The translations under genes were made by a program, and so were the position numbers. Below the pieces are notes generated by a model. The model saw only the letters and a list, made by a program, of their open reading frames with translations, was not told where the DNA came from and made no database searches. Shown in pieces: positions 50,633 to 59,797 of a stretch of DNA of 64,000 nt. The stretch is from Caedimonas sp. (GTDB lineage Bacteria > Pseudomonadota > Alphaproteobacteria > Caedimonadales > Caedimonadaceae). Location of the stretch: positions 28,380 through 92,379 of the forward strand of contig JAEUKR010000047.1 in assembly GCA_016794245.1 (NCBI GenBank). The letters run 5' to 3'. Within the stretch, counting starts at the first letter, position 1. Each line of letters opens with the position of its first letter.

Positions 50633-50763
50633 ATATGCCCAAAGGATTTCAAAACCGGGGTGGCGGAAGAGCGGCAAGTCCCGCACAACTTGTGTACAAG
50701 GATGCGAGCCGTACAAAGCTCGATGTCCAACGCCCCCTGCCGATTTTGAAAGACGAAGGGTAC
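50633..50763. repeat. Family A palindromic repeat, full copy
   Basis: Termini ATGCCCAAAGGATTTCAAAA and CGATTTTGAAAGACGAAGGG with TAC. The interior shares GCGGCAAGTCCCGCACAACT and CTCGATGTCCAACGCCCC with the copy at 14993-15120. Confidence 0.8.
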
Positions 50764-50782
50764 AGAGAGAAAGATTTACCCC

Positions 50783-51469
50783 ATGCGTATTCCTGTTTTA
50801 GCGCCTCTTCACCGTGAAGGATGGGTTTTTGTCGCTATCTTCCTTGCATGCGCCTTGATGTTGGGATTGGTCTCAGACACCTTGGGATGGATTGGAATTA
50901 TCTTGACGGGATGGTGCGTTTATTTCTTTCGGGATCCTGAACGTGTAACGCCTGTTCGTTCTGGGCTTGTCGTCAGTCCGGCGGACGGCGTTATTCAAGC
51001 CATCACGCTTGCCAATCCTCCTCAAGAACTCGATCTCAAAGGTGAAGACTGGACGCGAATCAGCATTTTTTTAAGCGTCTTTGATGTTCATGTCAATCGC
51101 ATCCCTTGCGATGGTAAAATCATCAAAAGCGTTTACCGTCCCGGAAAATTTATCAATGCTTCTTTGGATAAGGCAAGCGAGTATAATGAACGTCAAGCTC
51201 TGGCGATGGTTGATTCCGACGGCCATGAGATTGCCTTTGTCCAGATCGCGGGTCTCATTGCGCGCCGCATCCTGTGCGATGTTCAGGAAGGACAGCAAGT
51301 GCGCGCGGGCGAGCGTTTCGGCATGATTCGTTTCGGCAGCCGCGTTGACATCTATTTGCCAAAGAATATAACCCCTCTTGTCATTGAAGGCCAGCGCGTC
51401 ATCGGAGGCGAGACCGTCATCGCCGATTTCTCCTCTCAAGAACCTGAGCGTATTGGCGAGGTAAGATAA
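50783..51469 (+). CDS. psd: Phosphatidylserine decarboxylase (short form)
   Basis: Converts phosphatidylserine to phosphatidylethanolamine. The proenzyme self-cleaves at Gly185-Ser186 in MIRFGSRVDIYLP to form the pyruvoyl group. Two membrane helices near 14-45, FFRDPER, VSPADGVI and FLSVFDVHVNR follow the short-form family. 228 residues. pssA begins immediately after its stop. Confidence 0.95.
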   Translation: MRIPVLAPLHREGWVFVAIFLACALMLGLVSDTLGWIGIILTGWCVYFFRDPERVTPVRSGLVVSPADGVIQAITLANPPQELDLKGEDWTRISIFLSVFDVHVNRIPCDGKIIKSVYRPGKFINASLDKASEYNERQALAMVDSDGHEIAFVQIAGLIARRILCDVQEGQQVRAGERFGMIRFGSRVDIYLPKNITPLVIEGQRVIGGETVIADFSSQEPERIGEVR

Positions 51470-52312
51470 ATGAATAAAAAGGGAAGCGGTCGTTTAAAAG
51501 GATTAAACCGCCTGAATAAATCCTCTCGTCGCGTTCGTCTTCATGATCTTTCGATCGCCCGAATGCTGCCCAACATTGCTACGGTGATTGCTCTTTGCAC
51601 AGGCTTTTCCGCGATCAGGTTTGTTTTGCTTGATCGTTATGAGTATGCCTTGGGAGCGATGGCGATCGCAGCCTTTTTCGATGCAATGGATGGTCGATTG
51701 GCGCGTCTTCTGGGCGCCGCCAGCGATTTTGGCGCCGAGCTTGACTCGCTTTCAGACTTCGTCAGTTTCGGGATTGCTCCCGCCGTTGTCATGTATGTCA
51801 TCTCACTCAATTGGCTGGGAGGCATTGGATGGGGCATGAGCCTTATTTTCGCTGTATGTCTTGCTCTGCGTCTTGCCCGATTCAACACCAATATTCGCTC
51901 ACCCGAATTCAGCCAACAGCCGGGGTGGAAAAAGAATTTCTTTACGGGCGTACCCGCACCGGCCAGCGCCTTCATAGCCCTCTTTCCCCTTTCCGCCTAT
52001 CTTGCAACGAGCCAACCGTTTTTCTTGAATCCCGTGATAGGTTCTTTATTCTTGGTGGGCGCCGGTGTTTTGGCCGTCAGCCGTCTTCCCACCTATTCTT
52101 TCAAGAGTATGCAAATCTCTCAAAAGATGGTTCTCCCTGCGATGTTACTGGTTGGCGGAACGGTTGCAGCTTTCCTGAGCGATCCTTGGTTAACGCTTTC
52201 CATTCTGGTGTTGGTTTATCTAGGCACTATCCCTTTTAGTGTAAAGGATTATCATCGACGCGTTGAGGATTCTTCTCTCCCTTCAGCGCAAGAATCTTCA
52301 CAAGAAGGTTAA
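51470..52312 (+). CDS. pssA: CDP-diacylglycerol-serine O-phosphatidyltransferase
   Basis: Makes phosphatidylserine, the substrate of Psd. The CDP-alcohol phosphotransferase motif is complete: DGRLARLLGAASDFGAELDS followed by LSD (about 72-95). About eight hydrophobic helices. 280 residues, with a basic N-terminal stretch of about 25 residues and a Ser/Gln-rich tail. Adjacent to psd, so the PS-to-PE route is one operon. Confidence 0.95.
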   Translation: MNKKGSGRLKGLNRLNKSSRRVRLHDLSIARMLPNIATVIALCTGFSAIRFVLLDRYEYALGAMAIAAFFDAMDGRLARLLGAASDFGAELDSLSDFVSFGIAPAVVMYVISLNWLGGIGWGMSLIFAVCLALRLARFNTNIRSPEFSQQPGWKKNFFTGVPAPASAFIALFPLSAYLATSQPFFLNPVIGSLFLVGAGVLAVSRLPTYSFKSMQISQKMVLPAMLLVGGTVAAFLSDPWLTLSILVLVYLGTIPFSVKDYHRRVEDSSLPSAQESSQEG

Positions 52313-52319
52313 CCGCACC

Positions 52320-52841
52320 TCACTGTCTATCATAACACTTCAGGATAAGTTCAGCAGCCTCCTGAGCGGATCCCCATCTTTTGATATTAACCCATTTACC
52401 CGCCTCAAGGTCTTTATAATGCTTGAAGAAATGAACGATCTGATCCCTCAGTATGACCGGCAAGTCCTGATAATCTTTGATGTTTGAATAGTAGGGATTA
52501 AGCTTGTCAACAGGAACCATCAATAATTTCTCATCTCCTCCTGATTCATCTTCCATGAACAAAACACCGATAGGGCGGGATCGAATGATAGCCCCCGGAA
52601 TCACAGGCGTTTTCCCCGTTACCAGAGCGTCAAGGGGGTCTCCGTCATCCGCCAGTGTATGAGGTATAAAACCGTAATTTGCTGGATAATACATGGCGGT
52701 ATGCAGGAAGCGATCAACAAATAAGGCGCCGGAATCTTTATCTATTTCATATTTTACCGGTGCGCCTCCATAAGGAATTTCAATAAGAACATTGACATCC
52801 CACGGTAAATTTTTTCCAGCGGATATATGATCGAGATTCAT
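52320..52841 (-). CDS. ppa: Inorganic pyrophosphatase
   Basis: Hydrolyses pyrophosphate, pulling biosynthetic reactions forward. Family I signature [15 protein letters not shown] with the metal-binding aspartates, plus [20 protein letters not shown] and [20 protein letters not shown]. 173 residues, standard. Convergent with pssA, 7 bases apart. Confidence 0.96.
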   Translation of the reverse strand: MNLDHISAGKNLPWDVNVLIEIPYGGAPVKYEIDKDSGALFVDRFLHTAMYYPANYGFIPHTLADDGDPLDALVTGKTPVIPGAIIRSRPIGVLFMEDESGGDEKLLMVPVDKLNPYYSNIKDYQDLPVILRDQIVHFFKHYKDLEAGKWVNIKRWGSAQEAAELILKCYDRQ

Positions 52842-53187
52842 TTATTGCTCCTCACCACTCAAATAATTATTTTGATCCTCAAGATTCGTATTATTCAATA
52901 ATTATACCAAAGCGTTTCAAGCTGTAGACCAAACCATACAAACGGGCAGCGAGTCCCGCACAACGTAGGCATAAAGAGATGCGGGCAGGACGAATACCCA
53001 TGTTCAACGTCCCCACAGCTTGAAAAACGAAGGGTATATCTGTGAATCTGTTTATCAAATAGTAAAGAACACTACCTATAGGGTAATTTTTGAGCAAGCG
53101 AAAAATACAAGATTTTTTGGTTAAAAAATCATTTGGTAGCTTCTGCTGCATTGTTTAAAGTACAAAAGAATAATTTTGGAGAAAACA
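52842..53187. other. Intergenic region between divergent ppa and thyX
   Basis: About 345 bases. A full family A repeat occupies the centre. The segment after it is AT-rich and probably holds the thyX promoter. No gene seen. Confidence 0.55.
52902..53038. repeat. Family A palindromic repeat, full copy
   Basis: Termini TTATACCAAAGCGTTTCAAG and AGCTTGAAAAACGAAGGGTA. The interior has GCGAGTCCCGCACAACGTAG and GCAGGACGAATACCCATGT. The termini differ from the reference by compensating changes (TCAAGCTGT versus ACAGCTTGA), so the palindrome is kept. Confidence 0.8.
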
Positions 53188-54150
53188 ATGGCATTATCCC
53201 AGGTACAACGCGATGAATTGAAACAGTCCCGCACAAACCAGTATTCCACACGCAGAGCGACCGTCCCCGCGCTTGAAGAAATCCTTTACACCCCCCTATC
53301 CGTTCTTGATCATGGATTTGTCCGGGTCATTGACTATATGGGAGACGACACGGCCATTGTTCAAGCCGCACGCGTTTCCTACGGCAAAGGCACCAAACAG
53401 ATTCAGCAGGATCAGGGGCTGATTCATTATCTCATGCGTCATCGTCATACAACCCCCTTTGAGATGTGTGAAATCAAATACCATATCAAACTTCCCATCT
53501 TTATTGCACGCCAATGGATTCGTCACCGCACCGCCAATGTCAACGAATATTCAGCACGTTATTCTATTTTGGGAAAAGAATTTTATATTCCCGCTTCCGA
53601 ACACTTGGCCGCTCAATCCAGCCAGAATCGCCAGGGTCGCGCGGAGAGACTGAACCCTGCAGAAGCGCAAAGGGTCTTGCAACTGCTGCGCGAGGACGCC
53701 GAACGTGTTTACCAGCATTATGAAGAAATGCTGAACGCCAACGAGCAGGGAGAAATTCTGGATCCTGAACGTTCAGGCTTGACACGTGAACTGGCGCGCA
53801 TCAACTTAACGCTCAATTATTATACAGAATGGTACTGGAAGATAGACTTGCACAATCTTTTTCATTTTCTTGATTTGCGCGCCGATTGTCACGCTCAATA
53901 TGAAATACGCGCTTACGCGGATGTTATGCTGGAGACTGTCAGGCGGTGGGTTCCTTTCGCCTACGCTTCTTTCGTTGAATACCGTCAGCAAGGGGGACAC
54001 CTTTCACGAACCGCTCTCAACGTGGTGCGAGGTCTTCTACAAGGCCAACACATCACCCGTGAGCAAAGCGGTATGAGCGTTCGCGAATGGCAAGAACTTA
54101 AGACTCTTTTAGGTGTCGCACTGGAAGAAAAAGTGGCTAAAACCTGCTAA
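53188..54150 (+). CDS. thyX: FAD-dependent thymidylate synthase ThyX
   Basis: Makes dTMP using FAD and methylene-THF, unrelated to ThyA. The ThyX motif [15 protein letters not shown] is at about 112-126, with HHxx-like [18 protein letters not shown] before it and NLFHFLDLR after. ATG 53188 has TTGGAG 8 bases ahead; the in-frame TTG at 53176 is less likely. 320 residues. No thyA is seen in the window. Confidence 0.96.
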   Translation: MALSQVQRDELKQSRTNQYSTRRATVPALEEILYTPLSVLDHGFVRVIDYMGDDTAIVQAARVSYGKGTKQIQQDQGLIHYLMRHRHTTPFEMCEIKYHIKLPIFIARQWIRHRTANVNEYSARYSILGKEFYIPASEHLAAQSSQNRQGRAERLNPAEAQRVLQLLREDAERVYQHYEEMLNANEQGEILDPERSGLTRELARINLTLNYYTEWYWKIDLHNLFHFLDLRADCHAQYEIRAYADVMLETVRRWVPFAYASFVEYRQQGGHLSRTALNVVRGLLQGQHITREQSGMSVREWQELKTLLGVALEEKVAKTC

Positions 54151-54191
54151 AATCATCGTCTGAGTTATCTAAAAATTAACTATTTTGACGT

Positions 54192-54265
54192 TATATACCC
54201 AAAGTATTTCAAAACATGGGCTGACGATGTGCCGTGAATTCTATGCGACCTATACCAAATTCAGG
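54192..54265 (+). repeat. Family A repeat, left-end truncated copy
   Basis: ATATACCCAAAGTATTTCAA then AACATGGGCTGACG matches the left terminus; the right end is not recognisable. Confidence 0.5.
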
Positions 54266-54314
54266 GTAGGAAAGAAGTCCAAGGAATCAAAATAAAACGA
54301 GGGAGTATGACTTC

Positions 54315-54551
54315 ATGATTAAATACAATCGCCATCTTGTCCTTCATTTAGCCGAGATGGATGCGGCAATTATCATCAAGGAAGATGGAACGCTTGAAGC
54401 CTCTCTTCCTGACATCACGACGGACACCGTCCCTGAAAACGTCTTCACGGGAGCAGCGCTTGTTTATGCGCTGAACAATCCTGAGATTTGCCAAATGATT
54501 TATAAAAGCTTCGCCAGAGAATGCACACGGAGCAAGGAATTAACCGCTTAA
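54315..54551 (+). CDS. Small acidic protein, unknown function
   Basis: 78 residues, no membrane helix. It begins MIKYNRHLVLHLAEMDAAII and contains IKEDGTLEASLPDIT and FTGAALVYALNNPEICQMIY. Composition and codon use look genuine, and a GAGGGAGT sequence lies upstream. No family assigned. Confidence 0.6.
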   Translation: MIKYNRHLVLHLAEMDAAIIIKEDGTLEASLPDITTDTVPENVFTGAALVYALNNPEICQMIYKSFARECTRSKELTA

Positions 54552-54571
54552 AAAGTAATGAAAGCCACGCT

Positions 54572-54680
54572 TCTCTGCGCCATATCTGAATCCGATGACG
54601 AAAGAAGTCTATTGAATCGCAGACTTCTTTCGCTTATGAGTGAGGATACTAGACCTCTTGCAGAACCAGATATGGCGTGA
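54572..54680. repeat. Inverted pair of family B repeats around a hairpin
   Basis: CGCCATATCTG near 54578-54588 and its complement CAGATATGGCG near 54668-54678 flank a perfect 12-bp hairpin, CGAAAGAAGTCT/AGACTTCTTTCG (54599-54632). The second arm also carries TAGACCTCTTGCAGAACCAG, the reverse of the B core. Confidence 0.65.
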
Positions 54681-54714
54681 GGATTTCGAGCGAGCTTTTA
54701 ACGCCAAAAGCATT

Positions 54715-54750
54715 CGCCAGATATAGGTTATGCAAGAGGTCTACTGAAAA
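54715..54750 (+). repeat. Family B repeat
   Basis: GCCAGATATAGGTTATGCAA then GAGGTCTACTGAAA repeats the B core in forward orientation, just upstream of the transporter gene. Confidence 0.5.
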
Positions 54751-54773
54751 GTAACCAACAATGAGCCTTACTC

Positions 54774-55751
54774 TTGCATCTATTGACCAATCTTTCTTCT
54801 CCTATGGTTTTGTGTTTCATTTTAGGCGTAGTCGCCGGAATTTCACGCTCGGATCTGACGATTCCAGAATGCTTTACCAAAACCCTATCCATCTATCTTA
54901 TGCTGGCCATCGGTTTAAAAGGCGGGTACTCTCTGCAACATTGCGGAACCTTCACAACGTTCGTCCCCTCCCTCCTGGTGGGGATTGCGCTTAGTTTCGT
55001 CCTTCCTTTTATAAGTTATGCCATACTTGGCCTGACCCGAAGCACGACGCCCCTGAACGCAGCGGCTATCTCGGCCCATTATGGATCCGTCAGTGTAGTG
55101 ACTTTTGCGGCGGCGACAACTTACCTTGCGGATCGAGGGATTCCGTTTGAACCGTATATGGTTGCCCTCTTGTCGCTTATGGAAACTCCCGCCATTGTCT
55201 CAGGCTTGCTTCTGGCTAAACGCAAAAAATGTAACAAAAATCTATCGACTTCATTCATTTTCAATGATGTTATTTTAAATAAATCCGTGGTTCTTTTGAC
55301 AGGAGGATTTTTGATAGGTTTCACAACGACTTCTCAAGGGTTTGATAGCATTTCCCCTTTCTTTATTGAACCTTTTAAAGGCGTTGTCTGCCTGTTTCTG
55401 CTGGATTTGGGATTGCTGGTCGCCGAAAAACTGAGAGAGCAACCACATCTTAACATCAAACTGGTGTTGTTCGGATTTTATATGCCTCTCACAGGAAGCT
55501 TAATAGGTATGGCGTGTGGTTGGGCTTTGGGACTTTCCTTGGGAGGCGCAACCCTGTTTGCTGTCCTTGCCGGCAGCGCTTCCTACATTGCCGTTCCCGC
55601 CGCCATGCGCTCTGCCTTGCCAGAGGCGGACGCGTCACAATACGTCACTCTTTCTCTTGGTATTACCTTCCCTTTCAATATCATTTTGGGGATCCCGTTA
55701 TATTATACACTGACAAGTTATTGGTTAAATCAGGCAAGGTCCCTCTTCTGA
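54774..55751 (+). CDS. SbtA-type sodium-dependent transporter (bicarbonate transporter family)
   Basis: 325 residues with about ten membrane helices in two repeats. SPMVLCFILGVVAGISRSDL at the N-terminus, IYLMLAIGLKGG and AAISAHYGSVSVVTFAAA are typical of SbtA/DUF897, known in cyanobacteria as a Na+/HCO3- symporter and widespread as uncharacterised homologues. No SbtB (PII-like) gene is adjacent. The start appears to be TTG 54774; the nearby ATG 54761 is in another frame and an in-frame TGA lies at 54762. Confidence 0.85.
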   Translation: MHLLTNLSSPMVLCFILGVVAGISRSDLTIPECFTKTLSIYLMLAIGLKGGYSLQHCGTFTTFVPSLLVGIALSFVLPFISYAILGLTRSTTPLNAAAISAHYGSVSVVTFAAATTYLADRGIPFEPYMVALLSLMETPAIVSGLLLAKRKKCNKNLSTSFIFNDVILNKSVVLLTGGFLIGFTTTSQGFDSISPFFIEPFKGVVCLFLLDLGLLVAEKLREQPHLNIKLVLFGFYMPLTGSLIGMACGWALGLSLGGATLFAVLAGSASYIAVPAAMRSALPEADASQYVTLSLGITFPFNIILGIPLYYTLTSYWLNQARSLF

Positions 55752-55786
55752 AAATTTCGTCTTTCACAGAACCTAAATGACAGCGC

Positions 55787-56473
55787 CTAAATAAGCCCCT
55801 GATGTTTTAGAGAGGTGTGCTTTCCTTTTCCGATAATAATATGATCGTACAACGTGATGCCCATGCGCTCAGCCGTATCTTTTATCTGGCGCGTCGCTTC
55901 AATATCAGAACCCGACGGCGTGGGATCTCCACTTGGATGGTTATGAACCAGGACAAGACCCGTTGCGCCCACATTGACCGCCTTGTTGACAATTTCCCGC
56001 ACGTAAACCGGCGCATGATCCACAGTACCTAACATCTGAATTTCTTCTTCGATAAGCTTGTATTGCTTATCCAAAAAAAATAGACGAAGCTGTTCTCGCT
56101 TTAAATGCGCCATACTGACTTCGCAATAATTTAATACATGCCGCCATGTGGAAATTTCAGTGACGCGTTGATTCATCGCAATTTCACGATGTTGTCTTTG
56201 GCCTGTAACCTGAATCAGTTTCAAGGTCGCAAGGGCAGTGCGCCCCATTCCTTCTACGCTTAAAAGTTCAGCCTCATCCGCGTTCAGAACATTTGTCACA
56301 GACCCAAATTTCGCAAGAAGTCGCTTGGCCAAAGGCTTCATATCCTTTCGCGGATTCACCGAAAATAAAAACATTTCAATGATTTCATAAGCCGCAAGGG
56401 CATCTTCACCGCCTTTGAGGAACCGTTCACGCAAACGCTGACGATGACCTAGGCAAAAGATTTGCTCAGACAC
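55787..56473 (-). CDS. radC: JAB/MPN-domain protein RadC
   Basis: A RadC-family protein with an N-terminal helical segment (GHRQRLRERF, YEIIEMFLF, GMGRTALATLKL resembling helix-hairpin-helix) and a C-terminal JAB domain with the metal motif HNHPSGDPTPSGSD. Despite the name, its role in repair is not established. GTG 56473 is chosen with AAGGG about 10 bases ahead; a further in-frame GTG lies at 56527. Confidence 0.9.
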   Translation of the reverse strand: MSEQIFCLGHRQRLRERFLKGGEDALAAYEIIEMFLFSVNPRKDMKPLAKRLLAKFGSVTNVLNADEAELLSVEGMGRTALATLKLIQVTGQRQHREIAMNQRVTEISTWRHVLNYCEVSMAHLKREQLRLFFLDKQYKLIEEEIQMLGTVDHAPVYVREIVNKAVNVGATGLVLVHNHPSGDPTPSGSDIEATRQIKDTAERMGITLYDHIIIGKGKHTSLKHQGLI

Positions 56474-56550
56474 TCCACATACACCCTTTTTTCCTGGAAG
56501 AACTAAATCAATGACAAGAGGGAACACGAACCATCATGAACCGAAGCTGT

Positions 56551-57891
56551 TTAAGACATTGGCCCTAAATGAGGAAAATAATTTTTCATAAACGCAGGCG
56601 TGACATCGCCAAAACCTATGACCGGATCATTGGAAAATGGTTTCTCAGATCGCATCTTTTGCTTTTTTTGAGGCTCAGCGGCAGACTTTTTAGCCTTGGA
56701 CTTTTTGAAAACAGTCTCCTGACCCTGCCCTTGGTCTTGCTCTTGCTTATCTTCCATTACAGCTCGTTTATCCTTGATTGACAATGGATATTCAGGAATA
56801 TCAAGCTTTAAAAGTTTTTGAATGGATTTTAAGAAGATACTATCCTCCTTTGTTACAAACATAAATGCGCGACCTGAGCGCCCTGCCCTCCCCGTCCGCC
56901 CGATACGATGAACGTATTCCTCCGCATTGACAGGAACATCGAAATTAAAGACAAAATCAAGTTCCGCAACATCTATACCCCGCGCAGCGACATCACTTGC
57001 GACCAGAAAATCAATTTGTCCCTGCTTAAAAATATTTAACGTTTCTGTACGCCTGGTTTGATGGAGGTCGCCATGCAAAGGCGCGGCATTATAGCCGTGT
57101 CGTGTCAAAGAAGCGCATAACGTCGAAATATCTCTCTTGCGATTGCAGAAGATAATTGCGCTTTTAACAGATTCCGCCTGAATGATATGACGCAGCGCTT
57201 TCCGTTTATCTCTGGACCCGACACGAACCAGATAGTGCTGAACAGTTTCCGCCGCTTTTGAAGAAGGACTAACCGAGACTTCCACAAAATCTTTGAGAAA
57301 CGTTTGAGAAAGCTTTCTCACTTCCGGGGACACAGTCGCCGAAAACATAAGCGTTTGACGTTTGGCGGGAATAAGGGAGAAAATCTTTTCAATCTCTGGA
57401 ATAAAGCCCATATCCAGCATACGGTCTGCTTCATCAATCACAATAACTTCAAGGGCATGAAGCATAATTTTGCCCCGGTCAAAAAGATCCAGAAACCGCC
57501 CTGGCGTCGCGATTAAAATATCAGCGCCCTGCGTCAGTTTACGCTCCTGTTCATAAATGGATTCACCACCGATGATAAGGACGAGTTTGAATTTATGATA
57601 CTTCCCATACGTCGAAAAGTTGACCGCAACCTGGTGAGCCAATTCCCGTGTCGGGGCAAGGATCAGAATGCGAGGCATACGCGCCCTTGCACGTCCAGAC
57701 TCCAGTATATCAAGCAGGGGAAGCGTAAAAGAGGCTGTTTTTCCTGTTCCGGTTTGAGCGCATCCGAAAACATCGCAGCGGTTGAGAACATACGGTATGA
57801 CTTGTTCCTGAACGGGTGTGGGAGTTTCATATCCTGCTTCACAAACACCCTTTAAGGTCTTTTCTCCAAGACCGAGTTCATTAAAAAACAT
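56551..57891 (-). CDS. rhlE: DEAD-box RNA helicase (RhlE type)
   Basis: 446 residues. Ordered motifs: Q-motif PTPVQEQVI, I AQTGTGKT, Ia PTRELA, Ib TPGR, II DEAD, III SAT, V ARGID, VI HRIGRTGRAGR. The C-terminal tail (about 375-446) is Lys/Gln-rich and low-complexity, as in many RhlE proteins that unwind structured RNA in ribosome assembly or decay. Confidence 0.93.
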   Translation of the reverse strand: MFFNELGLGEKTLKGVCEAGYETPTPVQEQVIPYVLNRCDVFGCAQTGTGKTASFTLPLLDILESGRARARMPRILILAPTRELAHQVAVNFSTYGKYHKFKLVLIIGGESIYEQERKLTQGADILIATPGRFLDLFDRGKIMLHALEVIVIDEADRMLDMGFIPEIEKIFSLIPAKRQTLMFSATVSPEVRKLSQTFLKDFVEVSVSPSSKAAETVQHYLVRVGSRDKRKALRHIIQAESVKSAIIFCNRKRDISTLCASLTRHGYNAAPLHGDLHQTRRTETLNIFKQGQIDFLVASDVAARGIDVAELDFVFNFDVPVNAEEYVHRIGRTGRAGRSGRAFMFVTKEDSIFLKSIQKLLKLDIPEYPLSIKDKRAVMEDKQEQDQGQGQETVFKKSKAKKSAAEPQKKQKMRSEKPFSNDPVIGFGDVTPAFMKNYFPHLGPMS

Positions 57892-58038
57892 TCGGTTTTA
57901 ATTTCTTTCCTTCAACGAATACTGGAGTTTACTTATTTAAGATCTTTATGTAAAAGTCAAATATTTTTTACCACATTCGCTTTATAAAATTTGGTAAGGC
58001 ATTTTTGCAACATCTCTTTTGTTACTTTTCTGGTTAAC

Positions 58039-59727
58039 CTAATTTGTTTTTAACTTTGCTGTACGCGATTGCATCCATGACGTTGCCATTTCAAAAAACA
58101 TGGGGCGCGCAAAGTAAAATCCCTGCCCCCCGTCACACCCCAAATGACGCAATTTATCATACTCTTCTTCCGTTTCAATGCCTTCTGCGATGACTTCAAG
58201 GTTCAATTCATGACCCAATATGATGGCGCTGCGCACAATCGCCTCGGCCGCTGAATTTGTCATTATTGAACGAACGAAAGTTTGATCAATTTTGATACAA
58301 TCAACAGGAAGCCTCAAAAGATATGTCATCGAGGATTGCCCTGTTCCAAAATCATCAACAGAAATCTTGATTCCTTCCTCACGACATGATTGAAGAATAT
58401 CCGCGACTTTGTCAAGGTTGGCAGGAATCGCTGTTTCGGTAACCTCGATCTCCAGATGTTTCAATGGAACTTCATAACATTTTAAAAGACACTGAAGGTC
58501 TGCGAAAATTCCTGGATCTTCAAAATTTTTCATCGAGAAATTGACCGCACAGGTTAAATCCAAACCTTGTCGAAGCCATTCCTGAAGATGGGCAAGCGCT
58601 GTTTTTAAAAGCCATCGCGTGAATTGATTGATCAACAATGTTTTCTCGATCATCGGAATAAACTCGCCAGGAGAAATCATGCCCAATTCAGGATGAATCC
58701 ATCGCACAAGCGCTTCGACACCACTGCAATTTCCAGTTTTAAAATCAATCTTAGGCTGATACGCCAGTTTAAGCTGATTTTTTTCAATGGCTTCACTTAA
58801 ATCATGACTCAACTTGAGATTGCGTTGAATCTGCTGATCATCTTTTTCATCGAAAGAAGCGCTCTGGTGACTCAATTCGATAGATTTATCGACGGCAATC
58901 TTTGCCTTACGCACCATGGAATAAAGAGTCTCCTCTCCTCCCTGGGGTGTTGCATCTCCGAAATGACTTTCAAGAAAAATAGGTATTTCACCAATCAAGA
59001 ATCGATTGCCCAACCAGTTTCTACATTTTTCGCGCATTTCCTCGACAGAGAGAGAGGCAAAAGGAATGATCACGGCAAAAGTCCCATAATCTACATACGC
59101 CAAATTAACATAAGCGGGCAAAGCACTCCTCAAGCGGTATGTAACTTCACGCAGAACCTCTGATGTCGCTTCTGAACCAAACGCTTTGTCGATATCTCTC
59201 AAATGGTTCAAAGCCACAACTAAAATGCTGGGATAACGACCATGGTTCTTTTGAACCTGATCTTGCCATATCAATTTCAGCCCCACTATATTTGGAAGTT
59301 GCGTCAGGGGATCCGTCGTCATCTGCCTGTGAAGGTTCTCCAGATACATTCGGAAGACAACCGAGAGCGCTCCTGAAAAAATTCCCACTAAACTGAAAAA
59401 TATGCCCCTGACAATGTAAGATGTGACAGGCTGGCTCGTATTAAGCAACACATCCAACGGCATATAAGGACCAACGATCATACCGGCCATAACGCCCGCG
59501 ATCAGTCCTCCGGGAACACGGAAAATCATTCCCGCCAGAATAATAGGGATATAGAAACAGTGCAGATAAGAAACATGCGTGCCGCCCGCAACATAGACGA
59601 GGACACCACACATTATCTCCAGACATATCAGTCCAAAAATAATCAAAATTCTGGTTAACCTCTGGGGATATAAAAAAGATTGAGCGATCTCGTTAAGACG
59701 GTCAGACATTGATATTGTTTTATTCAT
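58039..59727 (-). CDS. Membrane EAL phosphodiesterase with degenerate GGDEF domain
   Basis: 562 residues. About five N-terminal membrane helices (25-130), a GGDEF-like domain (about 145-290) in which the signature is replaced by DYGTF, so cyclase activity is unlikely, and an EAL domain (about 315-555). EAL residues are kept: EALVRW, NFSMKNF, EVTET, VDDFGTGQSS, DCIKIDQ, AEGIET and GGQGFYFARPM. It is therefore predicted to degrade cyclic-di-GMP. Confidence 0.9.
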   Translation of the reverse strand: MNKTISMSDRLNEIAQSFLYPQRLTRILIIFGLICLEIMCGVLVYVAGGTHVSYLHCFYIPIILAGMIFRVPGGLIAGVMAGMIVGPYMPLDVLLNTSQPVTSYIVRGIFFSLVGIFSGALSVVFRMYLENLHRQMTTDPLTQLPNIVGLKLIWQDQVQKNHGRYPSILVVALNHLRDIDKAFGSEATSEVLREVTYRLRSALPAYVNLAYVDYGTFAVIIPFASLSVEEMREKCRNWLGNRFLIGEIPIFLESHFGDATPQGGEETLYSMVRKAKIAVDKSIELSHQSASFDEKDDQQIQRNLKLSHDLSEAIEKNQLKLAYQPKIDFKTGNCSGVEALVRWIHPELGMISPGEFIPMIEKTLLINQFTRWLLKTALAHLQEWLRQGLDLTCAVNFSMKNFEDPGIFADLQCLLKCYEVPLKHLEIEVTETAIPANLDKVADILQSCREEGIKISVDDFGTGQSSMTYLLRLPVDCIKIDQTFVRSIMTNSAAEAIVRSAIILGHELNLEVIAEGIETEEEYDKLRHLGCDGGQGFYFARPMFFEMATSWMQSRTAKLKTN

Positions 59728-59797
59728 TATTTCTTTCTGACGATACCACCTATGAGTTCTTTTTTAAAGAGAAACAGAAAACGATCATTAAAAGATT

